64,000 nt of DNA, from the NCBI RefSeq assembly GCF_964340395.1, contig NC_135564.1:17398931-17462930 (forward strand), given 5' to 3'. Origin of the DNA: Glandiceps talaboti (Eukaryota > Hemichordata > Enteropneusta > Spengelidae). Of this stretch, positions 56,701-64,000 are shown in pieces. A program made the position numbers and the translations under genes. Position 1 is the stretch's first letter, and each line of letters opens with the position of its first letter. The notes under the pieces are model-generated. The model searched no databases. It was not told the origin of the DNA and saw only the letters and a program-made list of their open reading frames with translations.

Positions 56701-58138
56701 ACCGCCCCAAAATATTATTCTATATTTGTGCTAACCCAACTCCATCTCCAACCAACCGCACTCGAGTCCACCCGGCCCCCAATGGCACTATACCGTAAAA
56801 CTGACACGCACGCATTTGCGCAGTGCTCCAACACCACCCCGTCCAACCGTTGTCTACACTAAACGGCGTGCTTCCTTGCAGTGCAATATTAACACTGACG
56901 AAGGAACACTTTCAATATATCCGCGAAATATCCACTAACTTTTTGTTTTTTTTCCAAAATTTAAGAACTAGTACAACAATGCAAAATTTGCTTTCTCCTG
57001 AAAGCCGAAAATATCATATAAGCTGGTGGCCTGAAAAACGCGCGAGTTTCAGGCTGGGATCTTTATTTTATGCTCGGTTGTATAAATTTGCATGAAATCG
57101 AACAATTTCTCGCGCCAAATCGTAGCATGACACAAGTTAGTTAACAATTACTCAAATTGTTTCAAATTCAGGCCTTGAGATCTACACAAAACATGAACGT
57201 TGACACATTGTAACTTTTTATCGATAATTATGACCAAGTTGGGTAAATCGATTCAACTGGCGGGCGCGGGAGTTGAGTGACACCCCGTCGCGGAGATGTA
57301 AATTTATCCTTTAAAACTTAATTTTACATTCATAGTTCGCGAACTCGGCAGAGAGCATACTCTGAACTCATAACATGCAGTCTTGGGACAAAACACAGGA
57401 CGTGCGGATCAATTATGCGGAAGACGTACAAGGCCTTGTCACGGCAACATTATCATGTCGGCATACAAAACACTACACTCGAATGACATGATGTAAAACA
57501 TATCACACGAATTTGTCAATTACATGGAAATATTTGTGATGGTCACCCAATATGCTTTGTACTTGTTACGGAAAATAATATATACTAAATTATCAAACGT
57601 GGCATTTACTGGAACACGTCCATCAACAGTAAGTTTTTCCACTCAAATATGTGTAAAATGATGTCATCCAGTGTCATATAACCTGTAAACCATTTTCAAA
57701 TAGAATTTTGAAATCGGAATTACAATATCTTCAGTGGTCCATTTCATATTTTCTTTGAATATTTTTTTTTGTTCCAAGCTGAAGTGAAAGTGTGGTTTGA
57801 TACAAACTTCATAGACATAGGTCGTTTACATCCCCCACGTCACCGCCATCAAATTCTATATCTGTGTATCACAACTTGAATTCTATACACGCATTCAAAG
57901 GGGCAATAAAACTGAAACTAAAATGTAAACATGCATAACTATATTCTCGTATCTCTTATATAATAAATGTCAATTCCTTACCTTCTCTGAGCTTGCGATC
58001 TCTCTCGGCGCGTTCTTGATCAATCGGTAGTTGCATCGGGCTTGCACAAATGCCAGACAGATTGAGCGAGTTGTCCAAAATATCATTGATTCGCTTGAAG
58101 ATATCTACGTTGGTACACTCTGCCATCCCTGTAGCCAT
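41840..58138 (-). CDS. CPEB1: CPEB1, cytoplasmic polyadenylation element binding protein (9 coding exons)
   Basis: Join, in transcript order: 58138-57982, 51907-51507, 51004-50794, 49890-49777, 49377-49288, 45075-44948, 44050-43852, 43268-43174, 42085-41840. The sum is 1641 nt: 546 codons plus TGA (human 561-566 aa). Layout: conserved N-terminal [16 protein letters not shown]; a disordered region with [14 protein letters not shown] at the place of the vertebrate beta-TrCP degron (TSGFSS); RRM1 from [14 protein letters not shown] (about 282) to 365; RRM2 from [11 protein letters not shown] (about 393) to 460; a C-terminal ZZ-like zinc-binding domain with CSSC, FFC, CRSC and two late histidines (about 477-515). 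Known role: binds UUUUAU elements in 3' UTRs and controls poly(A) tail length and translation in oocytes and neurons. One intron appears to be GC-AG. The C-terminus carries about 18 extra residues compared with human. Confidence 0.97.
42090..43170. other. CPEB1 intron 8, nothing recognised
   Basis: No element ends seen. A C-run at about 43110-43120 is the only tract. Confidence 0.5.
43174..43268 (-). CDS. CPEB1: CPEB1 coding exon 8 (RRM2 RNP1)
   Basis: Residues 434-465: [20 protein letters not shown] then [15 protein letters not shown]1-like GRVTF is kept. Acceptor ATTTTAG|GCTCT, donor AAGAAG|GTAAGA. Confidence 0.96.
43622..43835 (+). repeat. Polypurine tract in CPEB1 intron 7
   Basis: About 200 bp of almost only A and G (GAGAAGAGGAGAGAGATG, repeated GAGAA near 43722-43745), ending about 20 bp from the exon 7 donor. 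The transcript strand is polypyrimidine. Confidence 0.85.
43852..44050 (-). CDS. CPEB1: CPEB1 coding exon 7 (RRM2 RNP2)
   Basis: Residues 368-433. [20 protein letters not shown] then [20 protein letters not shown] and [14 protein letters not shown]. It is almost residue for residue the human RRM2 start. Confidence 0.97.
44592..44845. mobile_element. CTGTAAACC-family MITE, copy 3, with internal duplication
   Basis: TA CTGTAAACCTGGAAATTTTT at the left, CTCGGTTTACA at the right. The block ACTAAAATGCCTTCTTGTAC through ACAATGTACC occurs twice in tandem, making this copy about 60 bp longer than copy 1. It ends about 100 bp from the CPEB1 exon 6 donor. Confidence 0.75.
44948..45075 (-). CDS. CPEB1: CPEB1 coding exon 6 (RRM1 RNP1)
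   Basis: Residues 325-367. [20 protein letters not shown] then the conserved [14 protein letters not shown] (human YYFKMSSRRMRCKE). Acceptor GTTTGCAG|GGTATG, donor AAAGAG|GTAAGG. Confidence 0.96.
45446..45714. mobile_element. Inverted-repeat element, ~268 bp
   Basis: AATGTTGCTTTTTTGGATAAA at the left and TTTATCCAAAAAGCAATGTT at the right form a pair of about 20 bp. CPEB1 intron 5. The class is not clear. Confidence 0.55.
46021..46394. mobile_element. TTAA-flanked element, AAAGCT ends
   Basis: TTAA at 46021-46024 and 46391-46394. Left TTAAAGCTAAACTAG, right (inverse) TTAAAGCTGCACAAGCTG. The right end resembles the ends of the neighbouring element at 46692-47045. CPEB1 intron 5. Confidence 0.5.
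46692..47045. mobile_element. TTAA-flanked MITE, GCACAAGCTGAGTTT ends
   Basis: TTAA at 46692-46695 and 47042-47045. Terminal inverted repeats AGTGGCACAAGCTGAGTTT and (inverse) AGGGGCACAAGCTGAGTTTT. No coding capacity. CPEB1 intron 5. Confidence 0.78.
47046..49280. other. CPEB1 intron 5, nothing recognised
   Basis: Over 2 kb without repeat ends or coding signs. CCAATCAAAT-type short repeats near 49114-49190. Confidence 0.5.
49288..49377 (-). CDS. CPEB1: CPEB1 coding exon 5 (RRM1)
   Basis: Residues 295-324: [20 protein letters not shown] then [11 protein letters not shown]. Human is identical in [11 protein letters not shown]. The five-residue NMPKG insert that vertebrate isoforms carry at this junction is absent. 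Confidence 0.95.
49777..49890 (-). CDS. CPEB1: CPEB1 coding exon 4 (start of RRM1)
   Basis: Residues 257-294. [20 protein letters not shown] then [16 protein letters not shown], nearly identical to human [18 protein letters not shown] and [16 protein letters not shown]. It includes the RNP2 strand of RRM1. Confidence 0.96.
50656..50762. repeat. (AC)n and (ACAG)n microsatellite
   Basis: ACACAAACACACACAGAGAC then at least ten ACAG units, ending about 30 bp before (plus-strand sense) the CPEB1 exon 3 donor at 50794. Confidence 0.92.
50794..51004 (-). CDS. CPEB1: CPEB1 coding exon 3 (linker before RRM1)
   Basis: Residues 187-256. Includes [20 protein letters not shown], equivalent to the human linker [20 protein letters not shown]. 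Acceptor GTCTGCAG|GGAGG, donor GAGCTG|GTTAGT, phase 1 at the end. Confidence 0.9.
51507..51907 (-). CDS. CPEB1: CPEB1 coding exon 2 (disordered regulatory region)
   Basis: Residues 53-186. Low-complexity sequence rich in S, P and T, with [18 protein letters not shown] matching vertebrate [16 protein letters not shown]. The exon fits only if it ends at GATGATG|GCAAGT, a GC donor: phase 0 is required by the next exon, and the nearby GT (AA|GTTATG) gives the wrong phase. Confidence 0.86.
52666..52884. mobile_element. CTGTAAACC-family MITE, copy 4
   Basis: Left CTGTAAACCCAGAAATTTTC, interior AATGCCTTCTTGTA and ACACAATGTACCAGTCTGGT, right ATATCTAGGTTTAGAGTA. Located in CPEB1 intron 1. Confidence 0.75.
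53050..53105. repeat. 23-bp direct duplication
   Basis: TCGAACCATGCCATATTATG followed by AGG occurs twice in tandem in CPEB1 intron 1. Confidence 0.85.
53106..54480. other. CPEB1 intron 1, nothing recognised
   Basis: Very AT-rich, no frame with coding signs. Confidence 0.5.
54490..54785. repeat. ~95-bp tandem repeat, three units
   Basis: The unit runs AGTTACAAAAGTATTTACTT, TTACTTTATATTCACATGAT, TAATTTGCATAACTGCATAA, then ATTTACATAATTTCTATG; three units in CPEB1 intron 1. Confidence 0.85.
55248..55593. mobile_element. TTGTTTGGTTCC-family element, copy 3
   Basis: Same orientation as copy 1; AGAAATAGTGGACACAGAAA, AAGACAATATAACACT, TGTACATCTGATGAGAAGAA and AATCGGTTCCACATAATC. The left end (CTGTAGTTCCGTTTACC) is worn. 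It is in CPEB1 intron 1. Confidence 0.7.
55600..57975. other. CPEB1 intron 1 (5' part), nothing recognised
   Basis: A short GC-richer patch near 57255-57300 (GGCGGGCGCGGGAG) could be a regulatory element but nothing supports a gene. Confidence 0.45.
57982..58138 (-). CDS. CPEB1: CPEB1 coding exon 1
   Basis: Residues 1-52. The chosen ATG at 58138 gives [20 protein letters not shown], whose [20 protein letters not shown] aligns with human [20 protein letters not shown]. A second in-frame ATG four codons later is an alternative start. The donor is GAGAAG|GTAAGG, phase 1. Confidence 0.93.
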
Positions 58139-58905
58139 AATCTGTCCACTTTCTTTGTTAGCACCACTGTATTCTGTTGGGTTTGCGCTAGCGAAAAAGT
58201 CCTATATGATGGAAAGTCACAAAAACGTTTCGATGGAGTTAAAATTCACAAAACATGCCATGTTGCGACGTAGAATGCTTTCAGGCATTACCACCACAAT
58301 CACGTGTGTCATGTAGTCAGCGAGCTATAGACATGCCCCGTTGGTGACACCGATTGGGTTAGACCATTTTTTTCATAGCGATATGAGGGACCGTCTACAA
58401 TTTTCATGATTATTGCATTTGCTCGATCATGCTGTCGAATCGTAAGAAACGCAAAATTTAAAAAGTATTCGCCAAAGAAAACTCGGAAGATCATATTTGT
58501 CGGTGTTAACAACAGGGGAGAAAAGTTAATTTACGCCCCTCATTTACTTTTACCCCTGTCAAAAATTGATAAATATCATATCGGCACTCTCTCATTGGGC
58601 TTCCCCGCGACGTCGACGACGAGCAGAGTGCGCCATCGATATCTAACCGGATACTAAAACTAAACATAGGCATTACTCCAACGCAGCACGCTGTGCTAAT
58701 TTAGGCGATTTTATAAACCTAAACAAACTTTTAAAAAATACTGAATACAACGAATCGAATTGATGGTACCAGATCTCTCTTGGCGCAAAACCACGCCCAC
58801 AAAATCTCGGCGGGCTGTTCGCACATGGTCGGTAACTTTATAATGTAAATGTCACTGAAATCAAAATTGATCGCTGATACTGAGCTTGCTTTATACATGT
58901 ATGTA

Positions 58906-60105
58906 CCGTGGCCGATGACGACAAATCGGTCTTCTAGTTCAAAAAACCGGTCTTCTAATTCAAGTGTCGGTCTTCTAATTCAAGTGTCGGTCTTCTAGTT
59001 CAAGTGTCGGTCTTCTAGTTCAAAAAACCGGTCTTCTAATTCAAGTGTCGGTCTTCTAGTTCAAGTGTCGGTCTTCTAGTTCAAGTGTCGGTCTTCTAGT
59101 TCAAGTGTCGGTCTTCTAGTTCAAGTGTCGGTCTTCTAATTCAAGTGTCGGTCTTCTAATTCAAGTGTCGGTCTTCTAACTCATCAAGTGTCGCGTCCGT
59201 CTTCTCAGTTTTCTATACTATACTATACTATACTATACTATACTATACTATACTATACTATACTATACTATACTATACTATACTATACTATACTATACTA
59301 TACTATACTATACTATACTATACTATACTATACTATACTATACTATACTATACTATATTATATACTATACTATACTATACTATAGTATACTATATAGTAT
59401 ATTATATACTATATACTATATTATACAATATATACTATATACTATACTATGCTATACACTATATACTATACTATATTATATACTATACTACACTATAGTA
59501 CAGTATAGTATAGTATATAGTATAGTATAGTATAGTATAGTATAGTATAGTATAGTATAGTATAGTATAGTATAGTATAGTGTATAGTATCGTATCATAT
59601 AGTATATACTAGTAGTATAGTAAAGTAGAGTAGAGTATAGTATAGTATAGTATAGTATAGTATAGTATAGTATAGTATAGTATAGTATAGTAAAGTATAG
59701 TATAGTATAGTATAGTATAGTATAGTATAGTATAGTATAGTATAGTATAGTATAGTATAGAAAACTGAGAAGACGGACGCGACACTTGAGTTAGAAGACC
59801 GACACTTGAACTAGAAGACCGACACTTGAATTAGAAGACCGACACTTGAACTAGAAGACCGACACTTGAATTAGAAGACCGACACTTGAACTAGAAGACC
59901 GACACTTGAACTAGAAGACCGACACTTGAGTTAGAAGACCGACACTTGAACTAGAAGACCGACACTTAAATTAGAAGACCGACACTTTGAACTAGAAGAC
60001 CGACACTTTGAACTAGAAGACCGACACTTGAATTAGAAGACCGGTTTTTTGAACTAGAAGACCGACACTTGAATTAGAAGACCGGTTTGTCGTTATCGGC
60101 CACGG
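58906..60105. mobile_element. 1200-bp foldback element (giant palindrome with satellite arms)
   Basis: Ends CCGTGGCCGATGACGACAAA and (inverse) CCGTGGCCGATAACGACAAA, flanked on both sides by the 6-bp direct repeat TATGTA (58900-58905 and 60106-60111). Left arm 58906-59212 holds 13 tandem units of GGTCTTCTAGTTCAAGTGTC; right arm 59761-60105 holds 15 inverted units. The core is (TATAC)n at 59213-59390, a mixed centre, then (TATAG)n to 59760. The arms differ in unit number and in the order of unit variants (AGTTC, AATTC, AAAAAACC forms). No coding capacity. Architecture matches the foldback class known from Drosophila FB and sea urchin TU elements. It lies 0.77 kb upstream of the CPEB1 ATG. Confidence 0.88.
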
Positions 60106-60499
60106 TATGTATGGTACCAGTACATCGAACATCGAAGCATACAAAGGGATTTGCCGAAGGAAAGCTATACAACATTTCGACGGATTCGGGCTTCGCGGAT
60201 GAAATATATTTAGCGTGACGTCATTGTAGTTTGTACGAAAATGAACACAGCTTTGCTGGGAAATAGTATATACTTCCGGGATCTAGGAACTAACCGAAGT
60301 ACATGACAAGTATTTCTCCGGTGGTGGGTCTTTGCGAGTCGGAGTCGTACGAACTTTTGCCCTTTAAAAAGTACCGCTTGTGATGCTATAGCCCAGAATC
60401 CGATTGTGTAGAAATTGCTCGCTTGTTGGGAAACGCGAGAGCATGCCCCCCACACTACTGAATCGTAGGCAATGACGATATCTTACTTTCGGCTTATTT

Positions 60500-60680
60500 C
60501 GCTGGAAATCAAAACCACGGGGGAAAAAATAAGTAGCGACTAAACTGCCTCTTTGTACGTGAACAGTGCACCAGGCACATATAGTCATTCTTATAAATTA
60601 GTCTTTGAGAACTAGTTGAATTAGCACGAAGACGGTAAAAACGCGAAATTTTCTAGTGGTGAAAATATAAGAAACTGAAA
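60500..60680. mobile_element. CTGTAAACC-family MITE, copy 5, degraded
   Basis: Keeps AATAAGTAGCGACTAAACTG, TTAGTCTTTGAGAACTAGTT and CGAAATTTTCTAGTGGTGAA in family order, without clear ends. Located upstream of CPEB1, beyond the foldback element. Confidence 0.6.
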
Positions 60681-60681
60681 A

Positions 60682-63600
60682 GCTTACAAAAGTTATGAAT
60701 ACAAGATTTTTTTTTTAAACTATCACGTGGTTTTCAACTCCCTGTCTGCAATTTTTGCAAAAAGGCGTACTAATGGTGAATATGTATAGATTATCATTGC
60801 TACATATAATTAATACAACTTATAAAGTGATGCACGGTGTACAAATGTATTTGTTGCGGGGAAAGAAACTTTACTGTGAATAAGGGTGGGTCCACTCAAC
60901 TTGATAAAAAATAGTCGCGGTCAAAGCTAAATCATAATTTAGCCTAAGAGTAATTTATCCTGTACGTTTTGCGCGTATCACTCACGTGAAAAATCTGTAT
61001 GTAGAGACGGCAAAACAATTAAGAAAAAAAATCGAAGTTCGAATTCATGATGCAAATTCAAACGGAACCGGAAAAGACCAATTTGAAATAAAAGACGAGC
61101 TACGGCTCTGAGGAAATGTTTGTATACAGAATCCTTTTCTAAAAGCAAATGGTAACGAGTCTGTTTTGTCACCTCTTTATACCAGTGAGTAATATATTTG
61201 ATTTCGAAGGAAAGAACTTTTCCAAAGAGTGTTTAGAAAGTTAATGTATTGAATGGATACTTGAAGTTGACCGGTGTCATTGCCCCCCGGTTCACACCAC
61301 TGCTCTCATTAGTATTACCAACTTCGATAAAAACGGTGGTGAATCACAGTTTATTTCAGACATGTGTGGTTGGTGGAACGAAACTTGTTGAAATGGAAAC
61401 GACACTCACCTTTGGGATAGGCATTTTCTTGCTCGGCAATGTTTCCGAAAGTTCGTACTTTGAAATTTGTCGACTTTTGGGGTTGAGATGTTTTCCAAGA
61501 CGGTACCAAATCTGAGTCAGGTTTGCAATGACCCGCGTTTGTCTTTTTTCGTGCTTTTATAGCGATATACAAATTAGGTTATTACGTATTCACAGGTGTG
61601 TGTGTCTGTGTCTGTTATGTTGATGTCTATGTTATTGCAAAGCCACACAGCTGACTGATTGGTTGTTATTGATAAAGACGGTCATATGCTTAGTGCCTAG
61701 CGTGTTTTAATTTTTGTTCAGACGGTTTGCCATTTTTTTCTACTTCGCATTTTGGTTGACAAATCAAGTTAATAATGGCAGTGTATACTATAACATTGTA
61801 TAAATTAAATATTCATCAAATTCATTTTTTTGTGCGACGAATTGTCTAGGTCAGGGGTACGTGGGCCTTGCATAGGTGTGAAATTGCAATCAAAAAGTGT
61901 CAACTCTTATTTTAGTTATCATAGTACGTCCAGCCAGCCGTCTGTGGTAATGAAGACAAACCTCACATAGCAAGAAGTTTGTAAGCTTTACAGCTGTACA
62001 AATTTAAAGTATATCATATGCACTTCTTCGAATCTCCTAACACATGTTTTGTAGATTTTTTCAAACCTCCAGAGTTGGACTTCTTAGAGATAGGTATGCT
62101 ATATTTAGATGTTCATGGTAACCATGGTAACTATGTTCGAAAAGTGCACCATATACCAACTGGCTGTGAACGCACATATATACTGACTTTAACATTCACC
62201 TTCATCGATAATGATGGGTATATTTGTCGGCGTGAATGTCATTTTCCGATATTTTATTTTCTCACATCTTATCGCTATGCTTTGACCATAATAACACTCC
62301 ATAAACCCCAGGAACGTAGTTGGCTATCTGGGAATCCGCTGTATTGAATTGGAAAATGTAAACGTATCTTCGAAATCTTATCTTGGAGTTTCACGTGATA
62401 TCAGGAAGTCCCATATTCAAAACGTTGTCAAATGTATTGCTCTTAAGTTTGGACTTATCTCGCCCTTTCGGCACTTTGAAATCTATTCTGTTTTTGTGCA
62501 ACTCGCTGATCCTTCCACACACACAAGCTATAATTAATACTGTATCGAAATCTGAGGTAATATTCTGGGTAATACTTTCAATTCTTTCCCTGGAGCCATT
62601 ATATTTATTTCAAAAGAAAATTACCCGACTTGAATTTTATTCTCTGACTTCCGGTTCCGAGCCCAGACCCTAGGTATTTCACCCATATTCGCAAACTGAG
62701 TAGATTTCACCTCAGACCACTAAATAGTGGTCTGAGATTTCACACATACCCATTTTTACTTTTGACCTATTACATAATCAATTTGATTGTGCTGTAGACC
62801 TTAATTAGATACAGGTCCCTTCCTATATGTACAAGTTTTGTTATGTACCTAACACAAAGCAACTTCTCATCAATGGAACTTACTACCAAGCCACGTCAAA
62901 GACATTAACTCACAAAGACCGTTTCAAATCTTAATAATTCGTAGAAAACACGTACGTGTTAACCTGGTATAAACTGATGTTTCTGGACATATACACTATT
63001 TTTTAATTTATTTATTAATCACTAATATCATTTCTCTTTCTTTCTTCTTGTTATTCAATGCACAGTTACTCACTTGGACTTTTTTCGTGAATATTTTATT
63101 TCATCAGAGTCGACTATTTCAGATCGAACTATTTCTGTGATCCTCACAAGATGTATTATCATAACTTTTTCTGAAATAAACTTCGAAGCTTCATCTGCAA
63201 ATTAAAAGAAAAGAAGAACAGAACTCGACATGTAAATAGCGAAAAGAAAGACATACTAGTACTAGCGTATATCATTGCATATTGTATCATGTCCCTAGTC
63301 ATCACCAACGTGATGAAACGTAAACAATTAAAGATTTGTAAAGGTCATAACAGGGTCATAAAACAGTGCCTTCTCATACATCCCTAAACACAATAGATTT
63401 AAACTAGTCTCGTGAGATGAGATGTTATTCAGATGCAAGGATTTATTTATTTTGATACGGAATAAAGTAAGAATGGGCTACTTTTGGTTCATGGGGAGGT
63501 GGGGTTGGGTGGAATGTGAACTACTTTTGGCTCGACGGGTGGATATTGGATTTATTTATTTATATTTTATTTTTTATTTATTTTTTTTTGGGGGGGGTCT

Positions 63601-64000
63601 TTTTACTTTTTTTCAATATTTTTTGAATGTTTATGCTTACCTCACTATACGCCATGGTTTTATTCGTACTAGTAAAACTGGCAACAGCCTTTATATAGTT
63701 AAGTTTTGTAGGACTCAGCTGACGTACTGAATCCCAGATCCAACAGTAGACCAATATTAGTCCAGTACTTTAGTACATCCCTGCTATTAAAATCAAATGG
63801 CATCTTCATAATTTTACACACAAAATAACAATAATTGCATGGAAATTCAGTCACGGTATAATTTACCAGACATATACGCCTACGTTGAATGAAGCACAAA
63901 TGACTTCCGACAGTCTTGCGGCATAGAAACCTTAGCTGCAACAATATTAGTGATATTTTTGTTTCAAGCAGTATTGTCTGTTTATTGTTCCGGGGTTTGC
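60682..64000. other. Upstream of CPEB1, no gene recognised
   Basis: Several open frames of 60-110 codons exist (for example near 61249-61515 and 62018-62347) but none resembles a known protein or has supporting splice sites. A 12-bp palindrome CTCAGACCACTA-AA-TAGTGGTCTGAG is at 62711-62736, and a T/A-rich low-complexity stretch with a G-run at 63550-63600. Confidence 0.5.

Noticed and set aside
58190-58215. TATA box for CPEB1 (ATCATATAGGAC on the minus strand)
   Set aside because: Only a loose match and no transcript start is known; AT-rich sequence gives such matches often.
58925-59190. CRISPR array
   Set aside because: Units are head-to-tail without unique spacers, and the locus is animal; it is the arm of a foldback element.
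59188-59385. Open frame of repeated YYTIL residues
   Set aside because: It is the (TATAC)n core of the foldback element read as protein.
61249-61572. Possible small gene at 61249-61515 (plus) or 61351-61572 (minus)
   Set aside because: The two strands overlap with equally long frames, no recognised family and no convincing splice sites.
62018-62347. Possible gene of 109 codons
   Set aside because: The frame begins and ends at random, has no recognised motif, and lies in AT-rich sequence.
1-64000. Retroviral or other virus-derived fossils
   Set aside because: I saw no reverse transcriptase, integrase, capsid or envelope-like frame and no LTR pair; the mobile DNA here is MITE, SINE and foldback type.

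Overview
The window is a piece of animal nuclear genome. It is AT-rich and holds three split protein genes with GT-AG introns of 0.2-6 kb, plus many microsatellites, minisatellites, tRNA-derived SINEs and short inverted-repeat DNA transposons. The proteins match their vertebrate counterparts end to end but are clearly diverged. The repeat landscape (head-to-tail minisatellites, many MITEs, class II tRNA-headed SINEs) suggests a marine invertebrate bilaterian. I cannot name the phylum from the sequence alone.

Genes. (1) CEP78, a centrosomal leucine-rich-repeat protein, lies on the minus strand: ten coding exons from 21082 down to the stop at 6916, giving 741 codons, plus a likely non-coding first exon ending at 25209. 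(2) NATD1, a small GNAT-fold N-acetyltransferase, lies on the plus strand: three coding exons at 25424-25529, 29626-29744 and 33494-33610. From the start I prefer it is 113 aa, the same length as the human protein. CEP78 and NATD1 are head to head and appear to share a promoter near 25210-25336 that carries YY1-like and ZNF143-like sites. (3) CPEB1, the cytoplasmic polyadenylation element binding protein, lies on the minus strand: nine coding exons from 58138 down to the stop at 41840, giving 546 aa, convergent with NATD1. All three reading frames and every splice phase close exactly.

Layout. 1-6915: no gene seen; GT and CA microsatellites and several inverted-repeat elements. 6916-25256: CEP78; its introns hold most of the MITEs and a minisatellite that grows out of the exon 6 splice donor. 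25210-33610: NATD1; its introns hold a 33-bp array, a SINE, a 104-bp hairpin and a 107-bp minisatellite array. 33611-39330: convergent intergenic or 3' UTR sequence, rich in 18-110 bp tandem repeats. 39330-58138: CPEB1 with a probable 2.5-kb 3' UTR containing CPE-like motifs. 58906-60105: a 1200-bp foldback element (giant palindrome) with 20-bp satellite arms and a 6-bp target duplication, 0.77 kb upstream of the CPEB1 start codon. 60106-64000: no gene seen.

The three genes do not form an obvious pathway: centriole/cilium control (CEP78), a small acetyltransferase of poorly known role (NATD1) and translational control of mRNA (CPEB1). The most unusual material is in the repeats: the foldback element, the splice-site-derived minisatellite, a MITE nested cleanly inside another MITE, and a near-perfect intronic hairpin.
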